Shown: piece after piece, positions 12,567 through 28,764 of the stretch | Numbering within the stretch: position 1 is the first letter of the stretch | Layout: every line of letters starts with the position of its first letter | Source of the DNA: Pseudovirgaria hyperparasitica | Taxonomy: Eukaryota; Ascomycota; Dothideomycetes; Acrospermales; Acrospermaceae | DNA length: 64,000 bases | Direction: 5' to 3' | NCBI RefSeq assembly: GCF_010093815.1 | Contig: NW_022985566.1 | Location: 692,075-756,074, forward strand | Notes under the pieces: generated by a model | What the model saw: only the letters and a program-made list of their open reading frames with translations | Databases searched by the model: none | What the model was told of the DNA's origin: nothing | Program-made: the position numbers and the translations under genes

Positions 12567-15500
12567 AGTCCTGGGGCAGGATCAAAATCATGCCGGGCCA
12601 GAGTTCGATTGACTGATTGTGCGGCTCAATTTGGTGAGGTGGGTTGATTTTGACTCAGTACCGCGGAAAAGGGGGCCGTAGACATCCGCGCGGCAGCAGA
12701 ATAGGGGAAGAGGTGGACCTCGGACCCGGTCGGAGTCCTGCGGAAGGTCACATTGCTGCAATGAATAGACGCGCGATAGCGTTTATGGCGATAGTTTCCA
12801 TGGGCGTCCGCTCAACATGTCCGGAGTAGGGTTGTTCATTACTCATAGCAATTCCCGGCTCTTGAAGGAAGAGAGGTTACAAGACAAACGGGTGCCGCCG
12901 GATCCCTCGGTACCAAAGTCGAGTGATAGGAGATGGAATCGCCCAAGAACGACCAAAAGTATAAATCGTCAGTGGGTATAGGAGACCGATGCGGCGGCGA
13001 TGTGAGCGCCGTTAGTCCTGGAACGGACTGTGCGAGATCGATGTGGCCGCATTAGGTGGGTGTTTCGATCTTCGATTTTCGATCTTGCGTTCTTGCAGAC
13101 GGGCACAGTCGATAATCGATACCAGACACCCGCTGAAGAGCCGGAGGGGCATCTGGGAGTTGGGTCCACCTTTTCGAAGCCCCTCTGATTGTGCGTGTAA
13201 GACGTTAGCGAAATAAGCGATGTGGCATGATTGTTCGTGGGTAGCAATCGAGTGCAAGCAGTGTTTCGCAGCGTTAATTTATGAGTAGGTATATGTAGGG
13301 AGGTACCATCGCTGGGCTTTAGATGGGATATGGCATGGATATAACAGCTCAGGAGTGCAGTCTCACTAGTGGGTTCGGATAAGAATCGAGGTGTCCGACG
13401 GGTAGCAAGAGCTTATTAAGGATGAAGTATCAGCAACGAAGCGTAGGGTGAAGGGTACATCGACCGGATTTGAAGTGTTAGCTGACGTGGAGGCGTATAG
13501 ACATCAGCATGACAAGTAGGAAGCTGACCTAACAAAGCTTTCCCAACGGGTATATGCCTCAACCATTTGATAGTCAATTACAATCAAGGAGTGATAACAA
13601 AATCTAGTTAAAGGATCCTAGTCGTAAGGATACAATGTGGAACTGTTTCTCTGCGGCAAATGAACACTCTGCGGGATCTTTAGATCTCTCCGCCATATAC
13701 CCCATGTCTCTTATTATAAAAGGCGGGCGCGATCATCACAGTGTGAGGTCGTGGTGAGGCTTGTGCAGCGACTAGCAAGACAGTATTCGAGCATAGAAGA
13801 GGTCTGGTGTGTAGTCGGCGAGGAGAGAGTGGTAGTATTCCGCATGGGTATTCGGCGAGCGACGGATGTATCTGGTGACTGTGATGCGGGCTGCGGGCGG
13901 TAGGTCTAGGTATACGAGTGGTATGCTGTATGAACGACGCAGTAATAGCTGCAACGAAGAGCAAAGAACCTGGTCAGAGGCGTGAGCTCATTTTGACTAT
14001 GTGCACCACAGGCGTCAGAAACAAATGACCGGATGCCGTTCATAATTCCAGTAGGAGGCGACCAGCCATGTTACGCGTGTGAAAAAACACACTCCATAAG
14101 TCGAAAATGCACATATATCTCCACGGCCACAAAGTCCACAATGTCATACGTGATAACCTCTTAGTAATGGCCAGCAGATATTCGAAAAGTCAACATCCGC
14201 GGTGAATGCGAGGCGGGAGAAATAGGATAGATACCTCAAGTAGGTATGATCAAAGCCCTGGGGGTCTTAAGGTTGTAGGGCTGTTAGAATGTCCAGTATC
14301 TGGTGGGATTTATAGGCAATGATCTAGCTAGAGAGGTGACTAGTCCTTTAGGTAGCTTGGTAGTTAGACTTCGTAGAGGGAGGAAGTCGCGTCCCAGGAG
14401 AAAGCGCAGGCTGATACGCGGGTATGGGAGGGAAATGACCGCAGGCAAAGGACTGTCCATTCGGTATCAGTCAAAATAAGAGTACGACCACTGGCTTAAG
14501 GTTTTCAAGACTCTAAGAGCTCTGGACATTTCAGATCTACAAGGAGTAAGATGTTCAATAATTATAGAGTTTCAGATTTAGAACCTTCCAGAATGATTAA
14601 ATATAAGAATAAAGAACTTTAAGAATCATGACCTGTAAGCATTAAGATAGTTACTAATGATAGTACTTAATATAAGAACCTTTAAGAATTATACCTGACT
14701 AGCATTCAAACTCTTAAAAAGATTAAAAGTTAAGATGATAGCATCCGGCTATACATATACATTTACAGCCTCTAGAAGGAATAGATATGTAACATCTCCA
14801 AAAGACCTTCGAAACACCGCCCATGCAAATCACGGCGCAAGCAAGGAATCAAATCTCCATATACACTACGCACCATATTGTGACCGATACAACCATGAAC
14901 ATCCATCAACTCCAAACCTCCTTACAAGGCTGCAGCAACGCTTCATAAGATCATCTAATAACAGACAGTATTCTCCCTAGCAATCTTAAACTTAAAATCC
15001 CCCCGAGGCCGCGAGGCAGCGAAAGCTTCATTATCTAATTAAGTCTGTCCTAGACGCTCCACTAACTTCGAGATATACTATATCCGCGTTCCTAATTACG
15101 TACTGACTGAGCGCGGCTAAGAAAAGCGAAGTGCAATCCGGACTTCTAGTGCCTGTGATCAGTACTAAAAAACAGGATATATTAGGAATGCATGTCTTCT
15201 AGAATATAGTCGAGTAGAGGTATAGAAGAAGCATGTCTATTCAATACTACTAACATTATACATATATTATAAAGATTACATGAGGAAATACATACATAGA
15301 CAAGAAACACGAATGTGACTGTTTGGATATGAGAGGTGTCTGGTTGTGAGGACAGTTTGTCCTTCTGTAGCGCCCCCGCCTGTCAGACGACGCCACAGAA
15401 TGCTCAAGCTCATGCATCTAGCGTCGTAGGACGGATGAATCGAGAGGGCATGGCATGTAACCGCATCCTATCGCGGTCAACTATGAATAGATAAGGAAGG

Positions 15501-16956
15501 TATGTCCTAATACAACCTAAGAAGTCTCCAGCTACCTCAGCTAGTCAAGGATCTACATGACATAACAAGTCTACTCACGTCCTCTCAACGGAGATGCCAT
15601 TACCTTCTAGACCACAGGAACGTGCAGGTACCCAACCATCCACCCATATGCCCACAATCGCAAAGGAGCAATGCATCCCATCTGCGGAGAGTCAATGAGC
15701 TCAAAGGGTTCATTCTCCCTGGTATCACCACTAGCTTGGGACTATGAATCAATCATATTATCCACAATCTTATCTCCTCATGGTGTGATACGTCCCTACC
15801 TAAGTCGGCTCCCAAGACGAGACTTTCGACGAGGCTAGAATTGCTAGACCTTCCTGCTTGCTGCTAGAGAACGCATGACATTGGAGTCTGACTAATGTAA
15901 GTGGGTAAGTGGATACCGAGCACTGCCCACAAGTCAAACGGGAGAGTGACGAATTCTTCCTTTCTCAGGAGAGGACATGTTGATTTAGTTAGATAACATC
16001 CTTCTCCTCTTCCTCTTTCTCTTCCTCCTACGACAACGATGACGATAACGACGAAGACGATGACAACGAATGCACCTGGTGCAATAAACGTGGCTCCACA
16101 TTCAGAAGGCCACAAATACCAAGATTGTCAGAAGCCTACCCATCAAACAAGCAAACCCCCCCGGTCCCCTTCCAAACACGAAACGAAAGAAATACAAAGT
16201 CAGAGCATAGTTTGGTGACGCTGTAGCAAGGCCGCTCGCCCTAGGATGGCCCAAGACTTTGTGACACGGAAGACTCTAGATCAATTTGAAGACTGTTCAA
16301 TAAGGCTATGAACCAGCCTATTCATCACGAAAGCAAAAGAGCACAATATAATCGAAGTTTTGCCATGCTTCGTAGCAGGCACAGTCTGATGTCTACAGAA
16401 CTATCCCATACTACACATCTGGCGCCATGTCAGCATACCTTTCCACTGTTTCTGACTAGCCGCATCTCTATTGGGGAGCCTCTAGCTTTACAGCAACAGT
16501 GCCTAGATACTTGGCCATGGCTTGGAAACACCCCAATAACATGAACGTGACGTCATTGTGGGTATCGTTATCTATGCTGTGATGGAGTCTATGAAGTAGA
16601 ATTGTTAGTGATCAGGGGCGCTCGGAGATGTTGGTTCAATGTTCCGATCGTAGAGCACTCAAACGATCATCCGTGGCTAGGACCGGCTGATGAAGCAAGT
16701 CTATGAGGAAGCGAGCGCAAGCGAGCGAAACTTTGAAAATGTCGAACCTGTGGCACAATTTCGATGCTACACGATACTAGTTAGCGCAGAAACAATGTCT
16801 GAAGCATCATGTAGCTCACCATTTTGGACAATTGCCCCATCCTCCCAATCCATGTCTTAGACTATTTATCCTTTGACAACCTTCTTTCCTGCCTGCATAC
16901 ACGCATGACAATAGTTGTGACGAAAGCCGCAACACCGACAGTGCCTACATGCGGAC

Positions 16957-18305
16957 TCAAGTGAGGAGATCAGCCACTGTTTGAAAATTAGTGCTCTACA
17001 ACTTGTGGTTTTGACCTGTCTTACCGTTCATAGGCATTTCATCGATCTGAGTGGAGTAGTATACTAAGTCTGATTAGCCCTTGTACAATATCCGTGTTTG
17101 TATTCGACTTACGTTCAATGTCTCGAAGTATCCTGACGTCTTCGCTGGTGACGAAGTTGATCGCAACGCCCTTGCGGCCAAATCTGCCACTGCGGCCAAT
17201 CCTGTGAATGTAATTCTCACGGTTGCTTGGCAGATCGTAATTGATTACAAGGGATACTTGTTGGACGTCAATCCCTCTAGCCCAGACATCCGTGGAGATC
17301 AAGACGCGAGAGTTTCCCTGGCGAAAGTCCTGCATGATACTATCTCGCTCTTTCTGAGGCATATCGCCGTGCATCGAAGAAACCGTGAAATTTGCCGCGC
17401 GCATCTTGTCGGTCAACCAGTCAACCTTTCTGCGAGTATTGCAGAAAATGACAGCTTGTGTAATAGTTAGCGTGTCATAAAGGTCGCATAGAGTGTCGAA
17501 TTTCCACTCTTCTTTTTCGATTGCAATGAAATACTGCTTCAACCCCTCTAGTGTCAATTCATCACGCTTGACCAGGATTCGGACAGGATCCGTCATGAAT
17601 TTTGTCGTCATATCGAGAACATCGTATGGAAGGGTAGCAGACACGACAACGACTTGCGTGGCAGGAGGTAGGTATCGGTATACGTCGTATATTTGTTCAC
17701 GGAATCCGCGATTTAGGAGCTCGTCGGCCTCATCGAGCACCAGCATTTTGATCTGGCGAGTGCGCAGGTTTCGACGGCGGATCATATCGGCGACACGACC
17801 GGGGGTCCCAGAAACAACATGCTGACCGTAGTCAAGTTTGCGGATATCCTCGCCGACGTTTGTACCTCCAATACATGCGTGGCACTGGACATTCATGTAA
17901 TCTCCAAGTGCCATGACAACGGACTGAATCTGAGTTGCCAACTCGCGGGTAGGGGAGAGAACAAGGGCTATGAGACAGTCAATTTTGGTTGTAACCTTCG
18001 TATGTATTGTCGAGCTTACCCTGTGTTTCTCTCACAGCGGTATCAATGACTTGGAGGATACTGATGGAAAACGTAGCAGTTTTACCGGTACCAGACTGTG
18101 CTTGAGCGATGGTGTCGCGACCTTTGCAAACTTGGACAATAGCGCGAGATTGAACAGCCGAGGGCGATTCATAGCCATATGCGTAAATACCACGAAGTAG
18201 GTTCTCTTTTAGGTGCATAGCCTCGAAGGTGGGCGCAACAGTGACCTCCTTCGAGGTCGAGAACTCCATGCGTTCATCTGCTTTTCTGTCGATACCGTCC
18301 GTCAT
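16957..18305 (-). CDS. FAL1: DEAD-box RNA helicase, FAL1/eIF4A-III type
   Basis: An ATP-dependent RNA helicase of the eIF4A-III/Fal1 group. It acts in the nucleolus in 18S rRNA maturation in yeast, and in the exon junction complex in organisms that have one. Exons are 18305-18020, 17967-17113, 17063-17025 and 16976-16957, giving 399 aa, the usual length for fungal Fal1. Every family motif is visible: Q motif ending [10 protein letters not shown], motif [15 protein letters not shown] (split by the first intron), [31 protein letters not shown] and [13 protein letters not shown]. The start [15 protein letters not shown] matches the conserved N-terminus. The last two exons are tiny (39 and 20 nt) and encode the conserved tail from [13 protein letters not shown] to the stop. 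The introns are 48-52 nt. The other DEAD-box paralogue that could be confused with it is eIF4A itself, but the N-terminus favours Fal1. Confidence 0.96.
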
Positions 18306-18794
18306 GATTGTTGCTATTGTAGAAGAAATTCGGGTGGTAGATGGTATAAGGCGCGATGCAAAGGGGCCCACGATTGAGTCGCGGTCAAAATTTCAGTGCG
18401 GTCTTGCAGAGGAACAATCCATAGCAGAACGGACGAGATGCACTGGATGACTAAGCGCGAAGATACCTTAGGGTAGTAGCCTGTAGGTGCCTTACTGGTA
18501 CCCACTAAGGCACTGGACACTGAAAGTCTTGGCAACGAAGCTGCACAATACGATCTTCCACATAGGACGTCAGCATTAGGCGGTAGCAACGTTCACTATG
18601 TACTATAGAGTCGCATTGATAATTCTTCCTAGTCGCTGCCTAGCTGCTTCTTTCACTGTACAAGAACGCCTGTTGATATGCATAGAGTCGCTCGCCGTCT
18701 GCGGAGCTAACTTCTCCAATCCAATCCTCCAAGCACGCTAGGCAGACCACAGCAGCTCTAATATATAAATGTATATATCAAAGGTCTGTATAGT
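18306..18794. other. Spacer between FAL1 start and deubiquitinase end
   Basis: About 490 bp that should hold the FAL1 promoter and the deubiquitinase 3' region. I see no convincing TATA box and no further gene. Confidence 0.6.
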
Positions 18795-22537
<3,743 letters not shown>

Positions 22538-23589
22538 GGTCAAGAGTGGCGTGGAAAAGATGGAGGAGGGGTCGCGGTGGCTTCAAAAGAAGCTACCTTC
22601 TCTGCCGAACGCGAAAGAGAGAGAAAGTGCAGGGCGAGAGAAATCGTGCTTGTTGGCACGGGAGACCGGAGCAACAGTTTCTGGAAGCGCACAATACAGC
22701 GTACAGGATGATTCTGGCTGGGCGTGAGAGGATGGATGTCAAGATTGAGGTACGTAGCGGCAGCTCGCTAAAGCGGCAGAGCGCACAGAGCAATGACGAA
22801 TGGGAGCACTGCACCGGAGATATGCAACAGTGCTATGTATTAAGGTTAGATGTGAGGCAGCAGAGTATCGCGCTATATGGGGATACCGTCCTGGTGTCAA
22901 TTGTTGGTTCATGAATGAGGACTACTATGTACAACCCCGCTGATTCAGACTTTATATCACAAACCGGACCTATATCTGAATAACTCTTCGGAGCCAGCAA
23001 GCTACTATGCAATCAATGCCAGCATGTACATTCGGTAATGTTTGGGATGTTAACAGGAGCGACTGTCACGCGTGAGAACTTTGCTATGAAATGCAAGGTT
23101 CTGTTCTCTTTGCCTAGGCAATTGACAGGACACGAACAACGCATTCAGTTTGTATGTCATAGCGATAGTCTCAACATCGAAAATGTTAAGACACAACCAT
23201 CTGTACAAATCCTGAAGGGAGTTCGGCGCCGGCACTGTAGGTCGTCGTATGAACGACACAAGACGAGTTGTTGGGTGAAAAATGATGTCGAAGTCATGTC
23301 ACCGACTGAACAGGGATCTAAGTTTTCCAGTAGCATGGAACACTTCAACAGGTAGAAAGTAAGCCTAGGGGGTGCGTGTGCTTGTGCGGGGGCACTGAGG
23401 GGAGCAGCCAGCAAAGGCAAAGTTTGGCGGGGCTCAAGCTGTCTGTATCCATCGATCTATCCCCTGTTCGGTAGCACAGGGCGAGGTCTTTTTAACGTCG
23501 TCTGCTAATTTAGAGCTTTGAGCTGTGCTGTGAGCCTAACTCACTCCTCATGTCGCCCTGCCTACGTCCTTTGCACACATATCTTTTCG
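22538..23589. promoter_or_regulatory. Divergent intergenic region, deubiquitinase and kinase
   Basis: About 1.05 kb separating two divergently transcribed genes, so it must hold both promoters. No strong TATA element stands out. Reading frames present overlap both strands and look like chance. Confidence 0.5.
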
Positions 23590-25125
23590 ATGTTTCTACC
23601 CAGGACATCTCCAAATTGCAGCAATGTTTCGAGAAAATCGATACTCTATCTGAGCTCGACAAGATATGCTTGTCGAGCACTGAGCCATGTCCATCGCAAG
23701 CATGCGGCATATCGGCCATCAACTGCTCTCGATGAGTACGCGACCTCCTCTGAGCCACATTTGATGTGGGTTCTTCGACATGTGCTGACATCCGGGCGTC
23801 AGTTGGGTGCAACGTGAAGCCAGACCTATCAGTCTGCGTCAATTGACATTCTTTGGGAGAACATTGACTCAGTCACGTTTGCTCGAATCTGCAAATTATG
23901 TGCGCACAGAACTGCCTACACGGTACCATGCCTTGAACCCGAATTCAACGTAGTAGAGGAGACTGATACTGTGCATATAGCATAGCACATCGCTTGCGCG
24001 ATATGCAGACACTTCCGTACGTAGTCGTAACTAACCCTCATATCTCACACGTATACGATCTATATTTCAAAGCTTTTGAGAGATTTCGACGAATCCCTGA
24101 GATCAAATCGCTGGAAGAAAATGATAATTATGTTAAAATTGTGAATGAGACACTCCGTGAGCATGCCACGATCATACCGCGACTGGCCACAGGCGTTCTG
24201 GAAATCCAGGGTCTTATGGAACCAGAAGAGACGGACAAATTTATGACCACACTCTTGAGATCGGTAGGCAGTGACCAACTATATTTCGTTTCTATCTCAC
24301 TAACCACACTCCATTGCACAGCGCATATCACGACGAGTGATAGCCGAACAACACCTTGCTCTGACCGATACATTTCATTCGCCATGGCATTGTCCAGAAT
24401 CCAAGATCGAGGAGCCTAACAGTGATTTTGTTGGCGAGATCTTTCTGCGATGCAATGCCAAAGAAATCGTGGAAAGATGTGCGACTGCCACCCAGAAGCT
24501 CCTTAGACAGTCGTATGGAGCCTCTTGCCGTATTCCGGAGGTCAGAGTAGAGGGACATTTGGACGCCACATTCCCGTACATCGTGACTCACTTGGAATAC
24601 ATTGTTGGAGAGTTACTGCGTAACTCAATTCAAGCCGTCGTTGAACAGCGGAAATATCGTGATGTGGACCCACCGCCAATCGAGGTCCTGATATGCGAGA
24701 CACGCCAACATGTAATTCTTAGGATTTCAGATCAAGGAGGTGGTGTGCCACGAGAGATCTTGCCATATCTATGGTCTTTCAGTAAAGGGCCAAGGCGAGA
24801 GAAACGTCTGCATAACCTCCACCAAGTTCCAAAAATGCTTGGAACGCTCCAAGAAGTCAAGGCATCCTCAGATCAAAGCTCGATCGTGAATGACACTGCG
24901 GGAGACTCAAAACATCGCTCTTCTCTATCTTCACTTGCCAGTCGCTCGCCCCAGCTACGCTTAGGTATCGGGCTGCCAATGAGCAGAATATACGCAGAGT
25001 ACTGGGCCGGAAGCCTAGAGCTACATAGCCTCGAGGGATATGGCGTTGACTGCTTCCTCCAGGTATCTAAGCTGGGCAACAAGAACGAGAGGCTTACGAC
25101 TAGAGCGAGCATGGACGCCGTTTAA
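23590..25125 (+). CDS. Mitochondrial alpha-ketoacid dehydrogenase kinase (PDK/BCKDK family)
   Basis: A protein kinase of the GHKL fold that inactivates the pyruvate or branched-chain ketoacid dehydrogenase complex by phosphorylating E1-alpha in the mitochondrial matrix. Exons are 23590-23735, 23803-23922, 23981-24263 and 24322-25125, giving 450 aa. The first 45 residues are rich in Arg and Ser with few acids, as in a matrix presequence. Then comes the conserved run RPISLRQLTFFGR, ELPTRIAHRLRDMQTLPYVV and VYDLYFKAFERFR. The ATP site shows the N-box HLEYIVGELLRNSIQAVVE, the G1 box DQGGGVP and the G2 box GIGLPMSR. Closest in style to yeast Pkp2. Sequence alone does not settle whether the target is the pyruvate or the branched-chain complex. 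The start at 23590 is chosen because it is the first in-frame ATG of exon 1. Confidence 0.92.
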
Positions 25126-25316
25126 GAAACCCCTACTTCTATGCAGCCACCATACGCAGTGCGTCTCGGTCCTGCATGTTGGAGCTTGCTCTCAACCGTT
25201 TATTGTGGATTCGCACCTGCTTCTTCCAGTCGGCGAGCGGGAAGTTGCAAGTCAGGCTGTCTTCTAGCCTACCTTCCTCGCGCTTCCAGTAACAACAGTA
25301 TAAACAATCGTCCAGA

Positions 25317-25411
25317 CACTCGGCATCAACACGACACAAATACTCAGCATCAACACAACACAACACAAATACTCAGCATCCACACCACACAAATACTCAG
25401 TATCAACACAG
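25317..25411. repeat. Minisatellite of 24-29 bp, four units
   Basis: Four tandem units begin with (T/C)ACTCAGCATC or a close variant and end in CACAAA. They sit about 30 bp upstream of the ATG of the 719-residue unknown protein, so probably in its leader or core promoter. The units differ by a few bases and in length. Confidence 0.9.
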
Positions 25412-25442
25412 TATCTCCGCTATTAGCACATGTTATCTAGGC

Positions 25443-27701
25443 ATGGAGAATCTTAAGAGCTTCGTTAAATCATTGTCCAACATGCTTTTTCAACCTATCG
25501 GAGTATGCCTGTTCCTGTCTACTTCGTCAGAGGATACTAACACATACAGATCAAGGGGCGATTACCTCTTCGTAACCATGGTTATTCTGATGACCTTGAC
25601 GCCCTCTCCATACGGTTCATCCTCGATGGTCTCGCTCCAAATCCTGACAGTACTGAGGTTGAACTATATCTTCCTCAGACTCGCGAAGGCCCAGCTGGAC
25701 CCCCTGTGCCTACTCTACTTCCAGGAGCCATCGAACAGCACAGTACAAGCTCGGTGTGGAAGGGTCCTATCACGCATATTCGCGAGATTTATCATTGGGA
25801 GAAGTGTTTGCGGGCTTGCCTCGAGAACCTGTTAGCGATGACATTGCTGAAGGAATTTCGACAGGCTGCAAAGCGTCAGATCGGTAAGTTGGGGAACATC
25901 GCTCGAACATTGAACCGAATGCTTACACGGTACAGTGAGATTGAAGCCACGTACCGCTGGCAGAATGCTCTGTCACTTCGCGAATAGTGCTGGTCGAAAG
26001 ACGTTTCACATCGTACTGGAAGACCTCTTGACAGACATGATCGAGCTTTACAACAATGAATTTGCGGATGCGGACCAGTCAGTATTCGCACTTTATGGGG
26101 ACCTTCGAGACGAATTGGTCGCATTTCTGCGAACTCACGACTGTTTCCAAGAAGTTCAGGGTGTATACATGCTGATTGACGTGGATCTTCATGCTGCGTG
26201 CGACGGCCCTCACAAAGTCAATTTGACTGGAACCACCACGTGGAAACATCCCTCAATCACGTTCATAAGCTTAAAGACTAGAGTCTTAGCTGGCGAACCC
26301 GTTGCTCTCTTCTTACACTACGATGCCCCGTTGATGTCTGACGCATATCCCTGCGGCGTTACTCCAGAATATTGCATCGACTCAAATGACATGCCATGGC
26401 AGTGGATTACTGGATCCCAAGGATTTGTTTGCGAGGCACCGATCAGTCTTGTTGACTCCGTCAAGTCTTCTCCTCTGAAACACAATACCTCAAAATCCAA
26501 ATTTGTGACCGTGAGTGACATCAAGGCCATTCTTGACACGCATTTTCCCGGGCGTATGAAGCATGAACGAATTTCTCGCATCCGTGTCAGGCTTGAGATA
26601 GCAGCACACGATGACATGAATTCGCAGACTTGGCGTCGGGATAGACAATTCATGCACATCAACTATGATAATGGGTGCCTTGAGCCAAGATACGATTTTA
26701 CTGGAGTAGATGTATCACAGGACCACTACTCTGCAACAACAAGGGAGCTAAACCCGTACGCGTACCCACCACCGGGCCCTTACTGGCTGAAACAGTACGA
26801 AATCGAGAATGGAGAGCCGTTCCAATTCGAAACTACTAAGGAGATTATGGACAGAGAGGACAAAGAACTTTTCGGACCCTTGGGCTACAGTACTGTTCAT
26901 GGTTACCCATCCAAAACCAAGAACGTAAGTGTACAAAGATATCGGTTGCCTAAGAGGGCATCATGGCAAGCACTTGTGGTGCCTCAAATGGAATCTACAG
27001 AGCAGCAGTCGGAACGACTTGAGGACTTACAGGAGAGGGCTGACAGTTGTTTTGATGCGGATGCCCTCAATGCGGCTCTCTCGCACTCTCCGGCTGCATT
27101 GACGCCACCTGATTCAAGAAGCAGTCCTTCAAGTGAAAGTGAGGCTGGACCTGGGGCAGATGCGAGCGGACTTCGAGCAAAGACTCTCAACGTATTCAAT
27201 TTCACCGTCGAAGATTTGCCGAGCTGTAATGAAGGGAAGCTTGAAGTTCTCAGCGTTCCTTCTCGTCAGGATAGCTTGATAGGTGGACCCTTCAGTGCGG
27301 ATATCGATGGCAGCCCGGGAAAAGAGCAGACACCATCCAGTGTTCGGGTAAACGCTTTAGACGGTACACTAGATATGCATTCCCGAAACAAGATTGAAAA
27401 CGAACTCGCGACAAACGAGGAGACAAAGCCTGATCAGAAGGACATCCGTACGTACTTTGAACAGTGTTTGGCCAAGACAGCCAGCGCGTCGAATATCGCT
27501 GTGCTCACCAAAGACAACAAGGATCTAGAAGAGGAAAAGGTCTACGAAAGCTTTTTCCTCGATATTCGCAGCTCAGGGGCTAACTCTTCAATTGCAGCCG
27601 TGGAACGTCTCGACGAGGATTCCAGGGCCGTTGATGACCAGGATTCTATGCTGGGATCCAACGAAGATCTCGACATGGATATGGTGGCCGACATGGAGTG
27701 A
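25443..27701 (+). CDS. Unknown protein, 719 residues
   Basis: I do not recognise this protein. Exons are 25443-25502, 25550-25883 and 25936-27701; splice sites (GTATGC/ACAG, GTAAGT/ACAG) and phases fit. The N-terminal 450 residues look globular, with aromatic-rich stretches such as WKGPITHIREIYHWEKCLR and a run reading NPYAYPPPGPYWLKQYE. From about residue 470 onward it becomes Ser/Asp/Glu-rich and probably disordered, ending in SNEDLDMDMVADME. There is no signal peptide, no clear membrane segment and no catalytic motif I can name. The reading frame is long, clean and spliced normally, so it is almost certainly a real gene, perhaps specific to a fungal lineage. It lies tail-to-head behind the dehydrogenase kinase. 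Confidence 0.85.
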
Positions 27702-28764
27702 TACAAGGGAGGAGAACGGCTGTGGACTGTCGGGAGTACCAGGAGGAGGACACTTTGGTACTACCTGGTGGTATATGATCATGAGGTGGTTTCAAACTGG
27801 TTTTCAGTTCCTTTGGCGCATGTTTGAGATTTCGCACGCGCGCATCGGGCCGCATTTCTATCGCTTAGCCTCCCTCAACGGGGAGTGATGCAGGTATGTA
27901 GCTGTTATTCGCAGATTATCCTCTCCCTTGTGTTCCTGTTTTGTGTCAGGTGTGTTGGCATGCACGGATCAGAGAGATAGGAAAAGGACAAACCTGAATC
28001 TTTCTTTACCTGATCGCCCATAGCTTGGTAACGGGACTCATTGATTAGCCTCTTGCACGCTAGCATGTCTACACTGTAGGGTAGCAATATATGAAGGTGT
28101 CAAGCAACTATCTTGTATAACATTGCTGTTGTTTCGACAGTGCTAATGCTCAGGCCGCTACTATATACCAGAAATGGATAGACGCATGTGCATGTGGGAG
28201 CGGCTTCTTGGCGCTGATCAAAAGCCACTTTCCTACCTGCTTAGGGGGTAAGGTTCGGCCGTGGAACCAGCCACTGAGCTTCAAGGTGACACTCGAAACT
28301 ACTGCCGCGCATGTCGCTATTGCTGGCCGCCAAAATGACATTCTTCCTGCCCATCCGCCACTGAATACAATCCATTTCCTTTACTGCTTCGTCCGGCGTA
28401 TTCACAATTGGCTTCTCTTACTCGTCTTCTTCATGTTGATCTTCAGATTGCCCTCCCAGCGCGTCGATAACGCGCGAGTTCCATTCCCTACCTACACGAA
28501 TCCTGACTGTCGCAAACTCGATATAGTCTTGCGTACACCTTTTTATACCTATACGTGACGCCTTGGTATATATCCATTAAACATGACGTCCTGAAAGCCG
28601 CAGGCACTCGCAATTCGCGTGGCTCCATTCATATCACCCCTTACAACCCTCTGTCCTAAAACTTCTCGTCATCCAAAGACAGGGCTTGAAGCCGAGCATA
28701 ATTTTGAGTTGTTTTTGCGGATCAATACGAGTTTTTCTGAGCACTGGCTCGCAGCTTTGCAGAA
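27702..28764. other. Spacer before the TRK transporter
   Basis: About 1.06 kb between two genes on the same strand, which should include the 3' end of the unknown gene and the TRK promoter. I see nothing else in it. Confidence 0.55.

Larger units (their letters stand above)
10801..16956. other. Gene-free region with decayed repeats
   Basis: More than 6 kb without a recognisable gene downstream of FAL1. It includes a diverged three-copy repeat (11095-11640), an AT-rich patch with an imperfect internal duplication (about 14580-14730), and mixed sequence that looks like old, decayed repeats. Frames longer than 60 codons exist, but none shows a motif I know or a splice structure like the neighbouring genes. 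One 114-codon frame is listed separately. Confidence 0.6.

Noticed and set aside
15000-15300. Possible ends of a transposon
   Set aside because: The mixed GC- and AT-rich sequence resembles old mobile-element spacer, but I find no inverted ends, target duplication or transposase motif.
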